Under the pieces are notes generated by a model. That model was given only the letters and a program-made list of their open reading frames with translations, did no database searches and was not told where the DNA came from. Made by a program: the position numbers and the translations under genes. Below, one piece after another: positions 42,604 to 52,565 of a stretch of 64,000 nt of DNA. The first letter of the stretch is position 1; every line of letters begins with the position of its first letter. This stretch comes from JBFMFR01 sp040752025. Its GTDB lineage: Bacteria; Chloroflexota; Anaerolineae; Anaerolineales; UBA4823. The DNA lies in assembly GCA_040752025.1 (NCBI GenBank), contig JBFMFR010000040.1, forward strand, positions 6,559 through 70,558, given 5' to 3'.

Positions 42604-44328
42604 ATGAAACCTATAAATGATCATAAGATTCTATTTGTTCCCCCCGGACCGACCGTAGAGGTGCATTTGACAGACGGGCGCGTACTGTGTGGGCCACGGA
42701 ACACCACTTTGGAGTGTTTCCTGAGGACTCTGCCTGAGGCAGACAATCCTCCGATTATCGGTGGAATAGTCAATGGAGAGCTGCGTGAACTGACTTATCC
42801 CATAAAGATGGAATCTACCGTCCGGCCGGTGACCATGGGCGAGGCAGATGGGATGTTGATTTACCGCCGCTCGCTGGTCTTCCTGCTGGAAACTGCTTTC
42901 GACCAGCGTTTTCCGAAAGGGGTTTTGCAGGTTGATCACTCCGTTTCTTCCGGGGGCTATTTCTGCCAGGTACAGGAACGCCCACCGCTGACTCAGCAAG
43001 AACTGGCGCAACTGGAGGCGGATATGCGCCAGTTGGTCGAGGCCGATCTGCCATTCACGCGCCAGCAAGTCCCGCTGGAAGAAGCTGTAGAATATTTCAA
43101 GGAACACGGCAAGCATGAAAAGGTGCGCCTGCTGGCACACCGCCAGAAAAACTACCTGACACTCTACCAGCTCAAGGAGTATCTCGATTACCACCACGGC
43201 TACATGGTGCCCTCCACAGGTTACCTGCGCTGGTTCGAACTGACTGCCACCGGCAATGGTTTCACCCTGCGTTTTCCGCGCCGCCATGCCCCCACCCAAC
43301 TCTTACCGATGCCCGAGTACCCCAAGCTGCTCGCCACCTTCCGCCAATACGGTGATTGGCTGGATCGCCTGGGCATTGCCAGCGTTGGAGCGCTCAACGA
43401 TGCGATCAAAGCAAAACGCAGCGATGAGATTATCCTGATTTCCGAGGCTCTGCACGAACAACACGTGACTCAAATGGCCAAGCAAATCGCCGAGCGCGCC
43501 GACCGGGTGCGCGTGGTTCTGATCGCTGGACCATCGTCATCCGGAAAAACTACTTTCTCCAAGCGCCTGGCGGTGCAACTGCTGGCCTATGGCATCTCCC
43601 CATTTCCACTGGCGATGGATGACTTTTTCATCGACCGCGAAAAAACACCGCTGGATGAAGAAGGCAAGCCTGACTTCGAGGCTCTGAACGCCCTGGACCT
43701 TGAACGCCTGGATAACAATCTGAGTCACCTGATCGCCGGAGAAATGGTTAAGTTACCCCATTATGATTTTCACACCGGCAAGAGCGGAGAAGGCGCACAG
43801 ATCCAGCTCAAATCCAGCGATATCATCATTATGGAAGGCATTCACGGCCTGAACCCCCAACTGGTCTCTAACCTGCCCGCTGACCAGACCTTTCGCATCT
43901 ATGCCTCGGCCCTGACACAGCTCAACCTGGATCGCCATAACCGGGTTTCAACCACAGATACACGCCTGCTCCGGCGCATCGTACGAGATGCCCGCGAGCG
44001 CGGTTACAGCGCATACCAAACGATCCAACGCTGGGAATCCGTACGGCGCGGCGAAAAACGTTACATCTTTCCCTACCAGGAAAACGCCGACCTGATGTTC
44101 AACTCCGCCCTGGCGTACGAACTCTCGGCGCTGAAACCGCTCGCTGAGCCTTTACTGCGCCAGGTGCCTTACGGCACACCCGAGTATGTCGAAGCCAAGC
44201 GCCTGTTAGCCTTCCTGGAATGGTTCTTGCCTTTGGAAAGCGATTTGATCCCCGGAAACTCTATTTTGAAAGAATTCGTTGGCAACTCAATCCTGAAGAA
44301 TTTCACGCTTTGGCATAATCACATTTAG
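42604..44328 (+). CDS. uridine-kinase-like nucleoside kinase with TGS-like N-terminus
   Basis: The 574-residue protein has a TGS-like and threonyl-tRNA-synthetase-like N-terminal region (to about 230) and a C-terminal P-loop kinase domain of the uridine kinase/phosphoribulokinase family. The kinase domain shows AGPSSSGKTTFSKR (about 303-316), DDFFIDREKTPLDEEG, YDFHTGKSG and IIMEGIHGLNP. Such proteins are common in Firmicutes and Chloroflexota and poorly characterised. The 223-bp spacer upstream holds a TACAAT (42557-42562) and a loosely paired CGGGCC/GGCCCG inverted repeat. Confidence 0.88.
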   Translation: MKPINDHKILFVPPGPTVEVHLTDGRVLCGPRNTTLECFLRTLPEADNPPIIGGIVNGELRELTYPIKMESTVRPVTMGEADGMLIYRRSLVFLLETAFDQRFPKGVLQVDHSVSSGGYFCQVQERPPLTQQELAQLEADMRQLVEADLPFTRQQVPLEEAVEYFKEHGKHEKVRLLAHRQKNYLTLYQLKEYLDYHHGYMVPSTGYLRWFELTATGNGFTLRFPRRHAPTQLLPMPEYPKLLATFRQYGDWLDRLGIASVGALNDAIKAKRSDEIILISEALHEQHVTQMAKQIAERADRVRVVLIAGPSSSGKTTFSKRLAVQLLAYGISPFPLAMDDFFIDREKTPLDEEGKPDFEALNALDLERLDNNLSHLIAGEMVKLPHYDFHTGKSGEGAQIQLKSSDIIIMEGIHGLNPQLVSNLPADQTFRIYASALTQLNLDRHNRVSTTDTRLLRRIVRDARERGYSAYQTIQRWESVRRGEKRYIFPYQENADLMFNSALAYELSALKPLAEPLLRQVPYGTPEYVEAKRLLAFLEWFLPLESDLIPGNSILKEFVGNSILKNFTLWHNHI

Positions 44329-44354
44329 AAAGCCCGTCCCAACAAAAGAACCCG

Positions 44355-45701
44355 ATGAACACCAACAAGTTAGCCCGTACAATCCGCTGCCGCAACGACC
44401 AGGCCACCGGCACACTGGCGCATTTATTGCTTGCAATCGCTGAAGCAGGTGGCGATGTCGGTGAAATCCGTATGATCCAAGAAACGCACCGCTCAACCAT
44501 TCGCGACATCAATATCTATGTCGAAGATGAGGAGCAACTCTCGGGCGTTATCGTTGCCATGTCAGCCAATCCAGGAACGCGAGTCCTGGCCGTACGCGAT
44601 GAAGTGTTGGAGCTGCACCAGCTTGGGAAGATCGCGGTGCGCAGCCGTTACCCCCTGGATTCACTGGCAACACTCCGCAGGGTCTATACTCCCGGTGTAG
44701 CCGAAGTCTGCCTGAAAATTGCGGCTGACCCCGGCCTGGCGCGCCAGTATACCTGCATCAGCCACCTGATTGCTATCGTCACAGACGGCAGCGCCATCCT
44801 CGGCCTGGGCAATATCGGCTCGTTGGCAGGCATGCCCGTGATGGAAGGTAAAGCTATGCTGATGGAATCATTGGTGGGGCTTTCGGGGGTGCCGATTCTG
44901 CTCGACAGCCAGGATGTCGACACCATCGTCGAAACCGTGGCCACCATCGCCCCTACGTTCGGCGCCATCCAATTAGAGGATATCGCCGCGCCTCGCTGCT
45001 TTGAAATCGAACAACGACTGCAAGCGCGCCTGGACATGCCCATCATGCACGATGATCAGCATGGCACGGCAGTGGTGACCACTGCTGCTCTGACCAATGC
45101 CTGCCGGCGCAGCAATATGGATCTTTGCCGCGCCCGCATCGGGCAAGTTGGCCTGGGAGCGGCCGGGCATGCCATTGGAAATATGCTGATGAAATTGACC
45201 GGCAATCCCATCCTGGGAGCGGATCTTTCAGAAGATGCCATGCAGCGCTTCATCCAAATCGGCGGGAAGCCTTCGACTTTAGGCGAGATCATGCGCCAGG
45301 CCGATATCGTCATCGCCACAACCGGCGCTCCCGGTTTGATCAAACCCGAGATGATACGCAAGGGGCAGATCATCCTGGCTCTCTCTAACCCTAAACCCGA
45401 AATCGATCCTGACCTCGCCCTGGCTGCCGGGGCCGCTTTCGCCGCAGACGGCAAATCCGTCAACAACGTTCTGGGCTTCCCCGGCATCTTGCGCGGCGCT
45501 GTAGACAGCAACGCAGTGCGCATCAGCCATGAGATGTACCTGGCGGCTGCCACGACCATCGCCAATCTCACGCCCCCAGAGGAATTGGTGCCTAACCCGT
45601 TGGACAAAGATGTTCACAAGGCAGTAGCTCGCGCCGTGGCGCGCAAAGCCTTCGAAGAAGGCCTGGCGCGCGCTGAATTCGTCCCCTACATTGAAGATTG
45701 A
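44355..45701 (+). CDS. NAD-dependent malic enzyme with N-terminal ACT domain
   Basis: The 448-residue protein starts with an ACT-like regulatory domain (about 1-80), which suggests amino-acid or other small-molecule control. The malic enzyme body follows: RRVYTPGVAEVC, VTDGSAILGLGNIG, MPVMEGKAMLM, EDIAAPRCFEIE, MPIMHDDQHGTAVV and a GLGAAGHAIG nucleotide fold. It oxidatively decarboxylates malate to pyruvate. It follows the kinase gene by 26 bases. Confidence 0.94.
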   Translation: MNTNKLARTIRCRNDQATGTLAHLLLAIAEAGGDVGEIRMIQETHRSTIRDINIYVEDEEQLSGVIVAMSANPGTRVLAVRDEVLELHQLGKIAVRSRYPLDSLATLRRVYTPGVAEVCLKIAADPGLARQYTCISHLIAIVTDGSAILGLGNIGSLAGMPVMEGKAMLMESLVGLSGVPILLDSQDVDTIVETVATIAPTFGAIQLEDIAAPRCFEIEQRLQARLDMPIMHDDQHGTAVVTTAALTNACRRSNMDLCRARIGQVGLGAAGHAIGNMLMKLTGNPILGADLSEDAMQRFIQIGGKPSTLGEIMRQADIVIATTGAPGLIKPEMIRKGQIILALSNPKPEIDPDLALAAGAAFAADGKSVNNVLGFPGILRGAVDSNAVRISHEMYLAAATTIANLTPPEELVPNPLDKDVHKAVARAVARKAFEEGLARAEFVPYIED

Positions 45702-45739
45702 GTTCGCTCCGGCGCGTGCAAGCCTATCGAGTAAATGTC

Positions 45740-47482
45740 ATGAGCATGAAACAATTCTTAAAGTTAGTTGGTGTTCTACTCGCAGTGATTTATCTGCTCA
45801 CCACCAGCCCGGCTGCGGCCTCACTGCCAACACCTGAAAACCCCATATCCACTACACAGCAAACACCCATCCCACCCGGCATGGATGAACCCTATTGGGT
45901 GGTGCGCGCCTATTACACCGACCGCCAGATGGTCGACCGGCTGGCACAATGGCTCGAACCCTGGGAAGTGCACCACGATCAGGGCTACCTGGTGGTCGGC
46001 GTCAACCAGTCCGATTACAACTTGTTGGAGACCCTGGGCTTCCGCCTGGAAGTAGACCAGCAACTGACCAAACAGATCAACAGCCCGCGCCAGGTTTCCC
46101 CGCTGCAAACCAGCGGCATTCCCGGCTTTTCCTGCTATCGCACAGTCGAAGAGACATTCGCCAGCGCCCAGGCGATTGTAGATGCGCACCCACACCTGGC
46201 CAGTTGGAACGACATCGGCGATTCCTGGGACAAGATTCATTCCAGTGGAACCAGCGGCTACGATTTGCAAGTGCTGCGCCTGACCAACGACCAGATACCA
46301 GGCCCCAAGCCCAAGTTATTCATCATGTCTTCAATTCACGCCCGCGAATATACACCCGCCGAATTGAACACGCGCTTCGCCGAACATCTGGTAAACCTTT
46401 ACGACCAGGATCCTGATATCACCTGGCTACTGGATTACCAGGAGATCCACCTGCTGCTGCAATCCAATCCAGACGGGCGCAAATATGCCGAAACCGGGCT
46501 GTTATGGCGCAAAAACACCAACCAGAACTACTGCTCGCCAGCTTCTATTTATCGCGGGGCAGATCTGAACCGCAACTTCGCATTTCAATGGGCATGCTGT
46601 GGCGGCTCCAGCGGCTCACCTTGCAATGAAACCTACCGCGGGCCAACGGCTGCGTCAGAGCCGGAGACACAGGCCATCCAGAGCTACCTGCGCAGTGAAT
46701 TCGAGGACCGGCGCGAAGATTTGCTCACCGATCCCGCACCTACCGATACGATGGGTTTGTTCATTGATTTGCACAGCTACAGCAACCTGGTTCTGTGGCC
46801 CTGGGGCTTCACCAGCACGCCCGCGCCGAATGGGTTAGCATTGCAGACCCTGGGGCGCAAGTTCGCCTACTTCAATCATTATATCCCTGAGCAGGCTTCC
46901 GGGTTATACCCGACAGACGGCGCTACCGACGATTTTGCATACGGAGACCTGGGTTTAGCTGCCTATACCTTCGAACTGGGGAACAACTTTTTCGAGACCT
47001 GCAGCTTCTTTGAAAATACGATCCTGCCCCAAAACTTGCCTGCGCTGCTTTACGCAGCCAAAGCTGCGCGCCGCCCTTACATGAGCCCGGCCGGCCCAGA
47101 TATCCTTTCCGTTGGGATCTCAACCGACCAGGTGATCCCAGGTGAGCCCATCCAGCTTACCGCGACCGCCGACGATACGCGCTATCAGAACACACTCGGC
47201 GCTGAACCGGTTCAAAATATTGCCGCCGTTGAATATTCCATCGACATCCCCGATTGGACCAGCGACCCCGCGCCCACATTTTATGCCATGTCGCCTGTGG
47301 ATGGCGCGTTCAACCAAACCATCGAGAACGTGACCGCCACCATCGATACCAGCAGCTTGAGCCCCGGGCGTCACATCCTGTTCATTCGCGGCCAGGATGC
47401 CGCAGGCAACTGGGGCCCGCCCACAGCCTACTTCTTCTCAATCCAGCATGTGTTCTTCTTCCCGCTGATGCCTGTGCCCTGA
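45740..47482 (+). CDS. secreted M14-family zinc carboxypeptidase
   Basis: From ATG 45740 (or 45746) the protein is about 580 residues with a signal peptide ending near TSPAAA. The M14 site is complete: the HARE zinc pair in SSIHAREYTP, NPDGRKYAETG, LNRNF and the second zinc His in IDLHSYSN. The general base Glu lies in ELGNNFFE. The C-terminal 130 residues form a beta-rich domain (DILSVGISTDQVIPGEPI onward) that may be Ig-like. A frame from a TTG at 45698 overlaps the malic enzyme and is less likely. Confidence 0.9.
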   Translation: MSMKQFLKLVGVLLAVIYLLTTSPAAASLPTPENPISTTQQTPIPPGMDEPYWVVRAYYTDRQMVDRLAQWLEPWEVHHDQGYLVVGVNQSDYNLLETLGFRLEVDQQLTKQINSPRQVSPLQTSGIPGFSCYRTVEETFASAQAIVDAHPHLASWNDIGDSWDKIHSSGTSGYDLQVLRLTNDQIPGPKPKLFIMSSIHAREYTPAELNTRFAEHLVNLYDQDPDITWLLDYQEIHLLLQSNPDGRKYAETGLLWRKNTNQNYCSPASIYRGADLNRNFAFQWACCGGSSGSPCNETYRGPTAASEPETQAIQSYLRSEFEDRREDLLTDPAPTDTMGLFIDLHSYSNLVLWPWGFTSTPAPNGLALQTLGRKFAYFNHYIPEQASGLYPTDGATDDFAYGDLGLAAYTFELGNNFFETCSFFENTILPQNLPALLYAAKAARRPYMSPAGPDILSVGISTDQVIPGEPIQLTATADDTRYQNTLGAEPVQNIAAVEYSIDIPDWTSDPAPTFYAMSPVDGAFNQTIENVTATIDTSSLSPGRHILFIRGQDAAGNWGPPTAYFFSIQHVFFFPLMPVP

Positions 47483-47510
47483 TAGCTTCGATCTGTTGGA
47501 AATGGCAAAT

Positions 47511-47969
47511 TCACTCCGAACTGCGCCGGGTGAAGATCAACCAGGCGCCCAGGAATGCCCAAATCCCCAACAAAATCCCCAGGGGCCACAGGCGCGCCAG
47601 CTTCTGCCAGAACAGGTTCCGCGGCCTGTTCAAAGCCGGCTCACCCGGTGGACGTTCTGCCAGCAAAAGCACATCCGTGGGGGTCGCCGTTGGCGGATAA
47701 AGGAACGTGACTGTCGGGAGAGGCAACAACGTAGCTGTCGCAGTGATTGTCGGTGACGCTTCTATTGTAGAGAGCAGCGATTCGTCCGGCGAAGTGGTAG
47801 CTTCCTGCAAAGCCTGGTGATCAGGCCCCTGCGCCCTTGCCGAATCTGCCATCCAACCTAGAAGCATGATCACGAAAAGTATCCCCATCAGAATGACTCC
47901 CAGCAAAATTTTTCGAGAGTCCCGATTGCGCTTTCTAAGCAAACTTGCACGGCAGGCTTGAACAGGCAT
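47511..47969 (-). CDS. hypothetical protein with two membrane helices and a Pro/Thr-rich loop
   Basis: The 152-residue protein has a basic start, one hydrophobic segment (about 21-42), a low-complexity Ser/Thr/Pro-rich middle (about 58-105) and a second helix near 128-147. I recognise no family. The middle would lie outside the cell if the first helix is an uncleaved anchor. It converges on the M14 peptidase gene and diverges from the HD-GYP gene. Confidence 0.6.
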   Translation of the reverse strand: MPVQACRASLLRKRNRDSRKILLGVILMGILFVIMLLGWMADSARAQGPDHQALQEATTSPDESLLSTIEASPTITATATLLPLPTVTFLYPPTATPTDVLLLAERPPGEPALNRPRNLFWQKLARLWPLGILLGIWAFLGAWLIFTRRSSE

Positions 47970-48074
47970 ATGAAAATCCTTGGATCTATTCCAGTTTGTT
48001 CAATTATACAACCGATGAGCGTGTTATAATCCTGCCGCGAGATTGCAATTGCACAGCAGAGCTGGCCCGCCGCT

Positions 48075-49076
48075 ATGGATTTTCCCACACTACCAATTAA
48101 CGGTAAACACATTCTTGTCGTTGAAGATAACATCCATGTCCGGCAAATCGTTGCCCAGGTGTTGGAGATCGAGGGGTATAACGTCCACCAGGCTCCGGAT
48201 GGTATAGCCGCGCTGCAGTTAATGCAGTTTGTTCTGCCGGATCTGATCATCTCAGAATTCAATATGCCCAGGATGAGTGGGCTAGAATTCTATCAAGCCG
48301 TGCGAAAAAACCCGCAGTGGGTTGCTGTACCTTTCATCTATTTAACATCCTATGCTTCGCCGGAAGAAGTGCAGCACGGACGCGAACTCGGCGTAGAAGA
48401 ATATCTGGCCAAACCGATCGACCCAGGCAGCCTGGTGAAAATTGTCAACGCCCGTCTGCTGCGCACTGCCGAGCTGCGTGTAGCATTGATCGATCAGGCT
48501 TACCTGGAAACGGTCAATGTATTGGCCAACACAATCGAAGGGCGCGACCCTTACACACACGGTCATGTCGAACGCGTGGCCAAGTATGCCAACTGGCTGG
48601 CCGAGGAATTGGGTTGGCCGGAAGAAAATATACGCCTGCTGGCCTTCGGCGCTCGCCTGCATGATATCGGCAAAATCATCGTTCCCGATCATATCCTGAA
48701 AAAAAACAGCGGGTTAACGCCGGAAGAATGGGAGCTAATGAAACAGCACCCAGTTGCAGGGGCAAAAATCTTGCGCAATATCCACCATTTGCAAGCTGCT
48801 GAACCCTATGTTTTATCTCATCACGAACGTTGGGATGGCAGCGGGTATCCTTTCAGATTGCAAGGGCGCGAGATTCCCATCGAAGGCCGTCTGCTGGCGA
48901 TCGCAGACGTTTACGATGCTCTGACCACCCACCGCCCCTATCACCCAGCACGCCCCCAATCCGAAGTCTGTACCTACTTGATTGCTCGCGCTGGAACCCA
49001 TTTCGACCCGGATTTGGTTACGATCTTCATCAAAGCCATCCAGGAACGTAAAAAGTACCCTTTTGAGCGGAATTGA
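48075..49076 (+). CDS. REC-HD-GYP protein with Glu at the phospho-acceptor site
   Basis: The 333-residue protein has an N-terminal receiver domain (about 10-125) and an HD-GYP domain with HDIGKI, HPVAGAKIL, HHERWDGSGYP and ADVYDALT, so it is a likely cyclic-di-GMP phosphodiesterase. The receiver has the acidic pair in VVEDN, LTSY and AKP, but the usual phospho-acceptor Asp is Glu61 in IISEFNMP. That substitution often mimics phosphorylation. A TATAAT lies at 48025-48030 upstream. The next gene starts on the stop codon. Confidence 0.93.
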   Translation: MDFPTLPINGKHILVVEDNIHVRQIVAQVLEIEGYNVHQAPDGIAALQLMQFVLPDLIISEFNMPRMSGLEFYQAVRKNPQWVAVPFIYLTSYASPEEVQHGRELGVEEYLAKPIDPGSLVKIVNARLLRTAELRVALIDQAYLETVNVLANTIEGRDPYTHGHVERVAKYANWLAEELGWPEENIRLLAFGARLHDIGKIIVPDHILKKNSGLTPEEWELMKQHPVAGAKILRNIHHLQAAEPYVLSHHERWDGSGYPFRLQGREIPIEGRLLAIADVYDALTTHRPYHPARPQSEVCTYLIARAGTHFDPDLVTIFIKAIQERKKYPFERN

Positions 49077-50059
49077 TGAAGCTGTTAATCCAGATTCCCT
49101 GCTATAACGAAGCGCAAACGCTGCCAATCACCCTGCAAGCATTACCGCGCCAGCTAGATGGGATCAATACAATCGAATACCTGATCATCGATGATGGCAG
49201 CCACGATGAAACCGCGCAGGTCGCCAGGCAGGCAGGCGCGCACCACCTGGTGCGTTTACCCAGGCATATGGGCCTGGCAGCCGGCTTTGTCGCCGGCTTA
49301 GAAGCCTGCCTGAAGCATGGCGCCGATATCATTGTCAACACGGATGCGGATAACCAATACAACGCTGAGGATATCCAAAAACTGATCGACCCCATCCTGC
49401 AGGGCCAGGCAGAGATCGTCATCGGCGACCGGGGCGTGGCCAGCCTGCCAACCTTCTCGCCTACCAAACGCATCTTACAGCGTTTTGGGAGCTGGGTCGT
49501 CGCCCAGGCGTCTGGCTTTGAAATTCCGGATGCCACCTCTGGCTTTCGCTCCTTCAGCCGAGAAGCAGCCTTGCGCATGCTGGTGATGAATGACTACACC
49601 TACACCCTGGAAACCCTGATCCAGGCAGGGGCGCGCAACATGGCTGTGATCCATGTACCCGTGCGCGTCAACCCGCAGACGCGCCCATCCCGCCTGATCC
49701 GCAGCACGCCGGCGTACCTGCTGAACTCAGCCAGGACGATTGTGCGCTCCTATACCATGTACCGGCCTTTGCGCGTTTTCACATTGGCGAGCAGCCTGTT
49801 GATCGCGGCTGGCCTGATCCTGACTGTGCGCTTCCTGATTTTCTACTTCATGGGCCAGGGCGGCGGCCATGTGCAATCTTTGATCCTGGCGGCGATCCTG
49901 CTCATCATCGGCTTTCAAACCCTGTTGATCGGGTTGGTAGCAGATGTGATTGGCTTCAACCGCATCATCCTGGAAGAATTGTTATATCGCCTGCGTCGCA
50001 GCGAAGTCAGCCAACACACCCCCCCGGCAACGCCGCCAACCGACGAATCCGATGCTTAG
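49076..50059 (+). CDS. GT2-family glycosyltransferase with two C-terminal membrane helices
   Basis: From the ATG at 49076 the protein has 327 residues. The GT2 fold is clear: IQIPCYNEAQTLP, IDDGSHDET, VNTDADNQY (metal-binding D-X-D) and SGFRSFSREAAL. Two membrane helices follow at about 234-256 and 270-292. This resembles dolichyl-/polyprenyl-phosphate glycosyltransferases of the DPM1 type, which load a lipid carrier with a sugar. It opens the surface polysaccharide region. Confidence 0.9.
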   Translation: MKLLIQIPCYNEAQTLPITLQALPRQLDGINTIEYLIIDDGSHDETAQVARQAGAHHLVRLPRHMGLAAGFVAGLEACLKHGADIIVNTDADNQYNAEDIQKLIDPILQGQAEIVIGDRGVASLPTFSPTKRILQRFGSWVVAQASGFEIPDATSGFRSFSREAALRMLVMNDYTYTLETLIQAGARNMAVIHVPVRVNPQTRPSRLIRSTPAYLLNSARTIVRSYTMYRPLRVFTLASSLLIAAGLILTVRFLIFYFMGQGGGHVQSLILAAILLIIGFQTLLIGLVADVIGFNRIILEELLYRLRRSEVSQHTPPATPPTDESDA

Positions 50060-52523
50060 GAAACTGGCCTTCCTGCTGCTTGGGCTGGTGAGCCTGGCAG
50101 CCTGCGCCCCCATCGAGAAGATCGAACAAAGCCTCATTACCCAAAAAGAACCACTCCAGGCAGGCAGAACGCTGGGCCAGACCTTCGTGGCGCGCTATGA
50201 GGGCTTGCAGGAGATCGCCATTTACCTGGAGCCGCTGGAAACCGGGCGGGGGAAAGTGCAGGTGCGCCTGTTCCCCGATCCAGAAACCGCTACAGAGCTG
50301 GCAGCCGCAGAACTGCCATTGCAAAACGTCAGCCATGCAGGTTATTTTTATTTCCGGTTTGCACCGCTGCCTGCCTCCACCCAGCAGTATTATTTCGTTC
50401 AGATCGAAATACAGGGTGAAGGGCGTGTCAATGCCGGTGCGGCCCCGGGCAACGCTTATCTAAACGGCGCCCTCTACGTAGATCAAGCGCCCCAAGACGC
50501 CCAACTGGCTTTCCGGCTGGGGTACCAGCCTTACAGTCTGGCCCTGGGATTGGTGAAAGAATCCAGCACCTGGTTGGCGCTGCTGGGGGCCGGGCTGCTG
50601 CTGTTCGTCTTGCCGGGTTGGGCGCTTTTCAGTGTTGCCTGGCCTGGCTGGCCAGAGCTGCATTGGAGCGCGAAGCTTGGCCTGGGCAGCGGGATGAGCC
50701 TGGTGATTTACCCTGTCTTGCTGCTGTGGACGGACCTGTTCGGGTTGCATTTGGGGGCGCTTTACGCCTGGTTACCCATCCTGGCTGGCACCGGCATCCT
50801 CGCCTGGCGTCACCGGCACATCTCCAAAAGCCATCCCATCGCACTTTGGAAAGAAGCCTGGAAACGCTGCTGGCATTCAGCCGATCTCTGGCCCAACCTG
50901 GCGCTATTTGGCCTGATCGGCCTGATTTTTCTGACACGCGCCTGGGTCATCCGTGGCCTGGAAGCGCCCATGTGGGGGGATGGATACCAGCATACCGTAA
51001 TGGTGCAACTGATCCAGGATCACAACGGCCTGTTCGATTCCTGGCTCCCCTACGCCGAGATCGAGAGCTTGAATTATCACTTCGGCTTCCACATCCTGGC
51101 AGCAGCCTTCCAATGGATCACCCGCTTGCCTGTACAGCAGGCAGTTCTCTGGACGGGGCAGATCTTGAACGCTCTAGCGGTGGTCAGCCTGCTGCCGCTG
51201 GTGATGCTCCCGCGCCGCAGCCTGTGGGCTGGATTGGTCGCTATTTTACTGGCAGGTCTGCTGTCGCCTATGCCGATGTACTATGTCAATTGGAGCCGCT
51301 ACACCCAACTGGCCGCGCAGGTGATCTTGCCGGCTTTTGTCGCCGCTGCCTGGAGCCTGTTCGAAGCCAAACCCATCCAAAAGAGCGCTGGCCTGGCTGC
51401 CTGCCTGCTCCTGGCCGGCCTGGCGCTGACGCATTACCGCGTCCTGCTGCTGGCGTTGTGCGCCCTGCCGGCCGGGTTGCTCCTGACCGGCTCCGAATCT
51501 CGATCTGGGAAACGCCTGCTTGAACAAGCCACAACAATCTTCTGGATCGGTGCAGGATCTTTGCTGCTCTTCTTGCCCTGGCTGGCACGCATCTACTCCG
51601 GGAAAATCATGCACATCTTCGTGCATTCGCTCCAAACGCTCCCCAGCCAGGCAGGGAATTACGTCTGGCAGGCGAACCGCCTGGATCATCTTTCCGCTTA
51701 CTTACCTGTGCCTGTCTGGCTGCTTTTGGCGCTGGCGATGGGCTGGGGATTGTGGAAACGCAATCGTTACGTGGCGCGGATCGGGGCCTGGTGGTTCTTC
51801 ATTTTGCTTGCCACCAACCCGAACTGGTTGAACCTGCCGGGGATGGGTCTGATCACCAATTTCGCCATCGCCATCGCCGCCTATATCCCGGCCGGGTTTT
51901 TGATCGGTGCCGCCGGCGGCGAGCTACTCGAATCCCTATCCGCGGCGCGGCGCATTGCCTGGCAGGCGCGCTCCAGTTCGTGCCGCGCCGCCAGTCTGGC
52001 CTGGCTTCCCGCTCTTTTCACCGTGGCGCTTTTATGCGGCGGGCTGTGGGGCGCTCGCCAGCGGCTATGGGACGCCAATCCCATCCAGCACGCCCTGGTC
52101 ACCCGCCCAGATAGGATCGCGGCGAGCTGGATCCAGGCTAACTTGCCGGCCGAGGCGCGTTTCCTGGTCAATGGCTCAGTCGTATACAATGGCATTGCCA
52201 CTGCCGGAAGCGATGGCGGCTGGTGGCTGCCGTTGATTGCCAGGCGAGCCTCCACGCTGCCTCCCATGAACGATGTGCTCGAAGGGACAGGCCAGATGGC
52301 CACGGCGACTCAACTTTACACCGAAATCAGCGCCAAAGGCCTGCAAAGCCCGGAGGTGCTCGCTTTACTACACCAACAACGAGTCACACACGTGTACCTG
52401 GGACAAAGACAAGGGCAGATCAACCCCGCCAGCCCGGCGATCAACCCGGCAGATTTATTTGCCAGCCCGTCTTATGAACTCATCTATCACCGGGATAACG
52501 TGTATATCTTTGCCATTAAATAA
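50052..52523 (+). CDS. large polytopic membrane protein with lipoprotein-type N-terminus
   Basis: From ATG 50052 the protein has 823 residues. It begins with a lipobox (LVSLAAC) followed by a soluble beta-rich region of about 160 residues and then about twelve hydrophobic helices. A short loop region with MWGDGYQH and YHFGFHILAA recalls PMT-like or GT39-like integral glycosyltransferases, which use an acidic residue in the first outer loop and a polyprenyl-phosphate sugar donor. The call is by topology and loop pattern. The adjacent DPM1-like gene would supply the donor. Confidence 0.65.
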   Translation: MLRKLAFLLLGLVSLAACAPIEKIEQSLITQKEPLQAGRTLGQTFVARYEGLQEIAIYLEPLETGRGKVQVRLFPDPETATELAAAELPLQNVSHAGYFYFRFAPLPASTQQYYFVQIEIQGEGRVNAGAAPGNAYLNGALYVDQAPQDAQLAFRLGYQPYSLALGLVKESSTWLALLGAGLLLFVLPGWALFSVAWPGWPELHWSAKLGLGSGMSLVIYPVLLLWTDLFGLHLGALYAWLPILAGTGILAWRHRHISKSHPIALWKEAWKRCWHSADLWPNLALFGLIGLIFLTRAWVIRGLEAPMWGDGYQHTVMVQLIQDHNGLFDSWLPYAEIESLNYHFGFHILAAAFQWITRLPVQQAVLWTGQILNALAVVSLLPLVMLPRRSLWAGLVAILLAGLLSPMPMYYVNWSRYTQLAAQVILPAFVAAAWSLFEAKPIQKSAGLAACLLLAGLALTHYRVLLLALCALPAGLLLTGSESRSGKRLLEQATTIFWIGAGSLLLFLPWLARIYSGKIMHIFVHSLQTLPSQAGNYVWQANRLDHLSAYLPVPVWLLLALAMGWGLWKRNRYVARIGAWWFFILLATNPNWLNLPGMGLITNFAIAIAAYIPAGFLIGAAGGELLESLSAARRIAWQARSSSCRAASLAWLPALFTVALLCGGLWGARQRLWDANPIQHALVTRPDRIAASWIQANLPAEARFLVNGSVVYNGIATAGSDGGWWLPLIARRASTLPPMNDVLEGTGQMATATQLYTEISAKGLQSPEVLALLHQQRVTHVYLGQRQGQINPASPAINPADLFASPSYELIYHRDNVYIFAIK

Positions 52524-52565
52524 ACCCTGAGTAGAGCGATCTACATAAGCAAATCAACTTCTCCT

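Noticed and set aside
44263..44310. Repeated NSILK peptide near the C-terminus of the uridine-kinase-like protein
   Set aside because: Related kinases often end in an NSILREF-GGS-like pattern, so this is more likely a family ending than a recent duplication.
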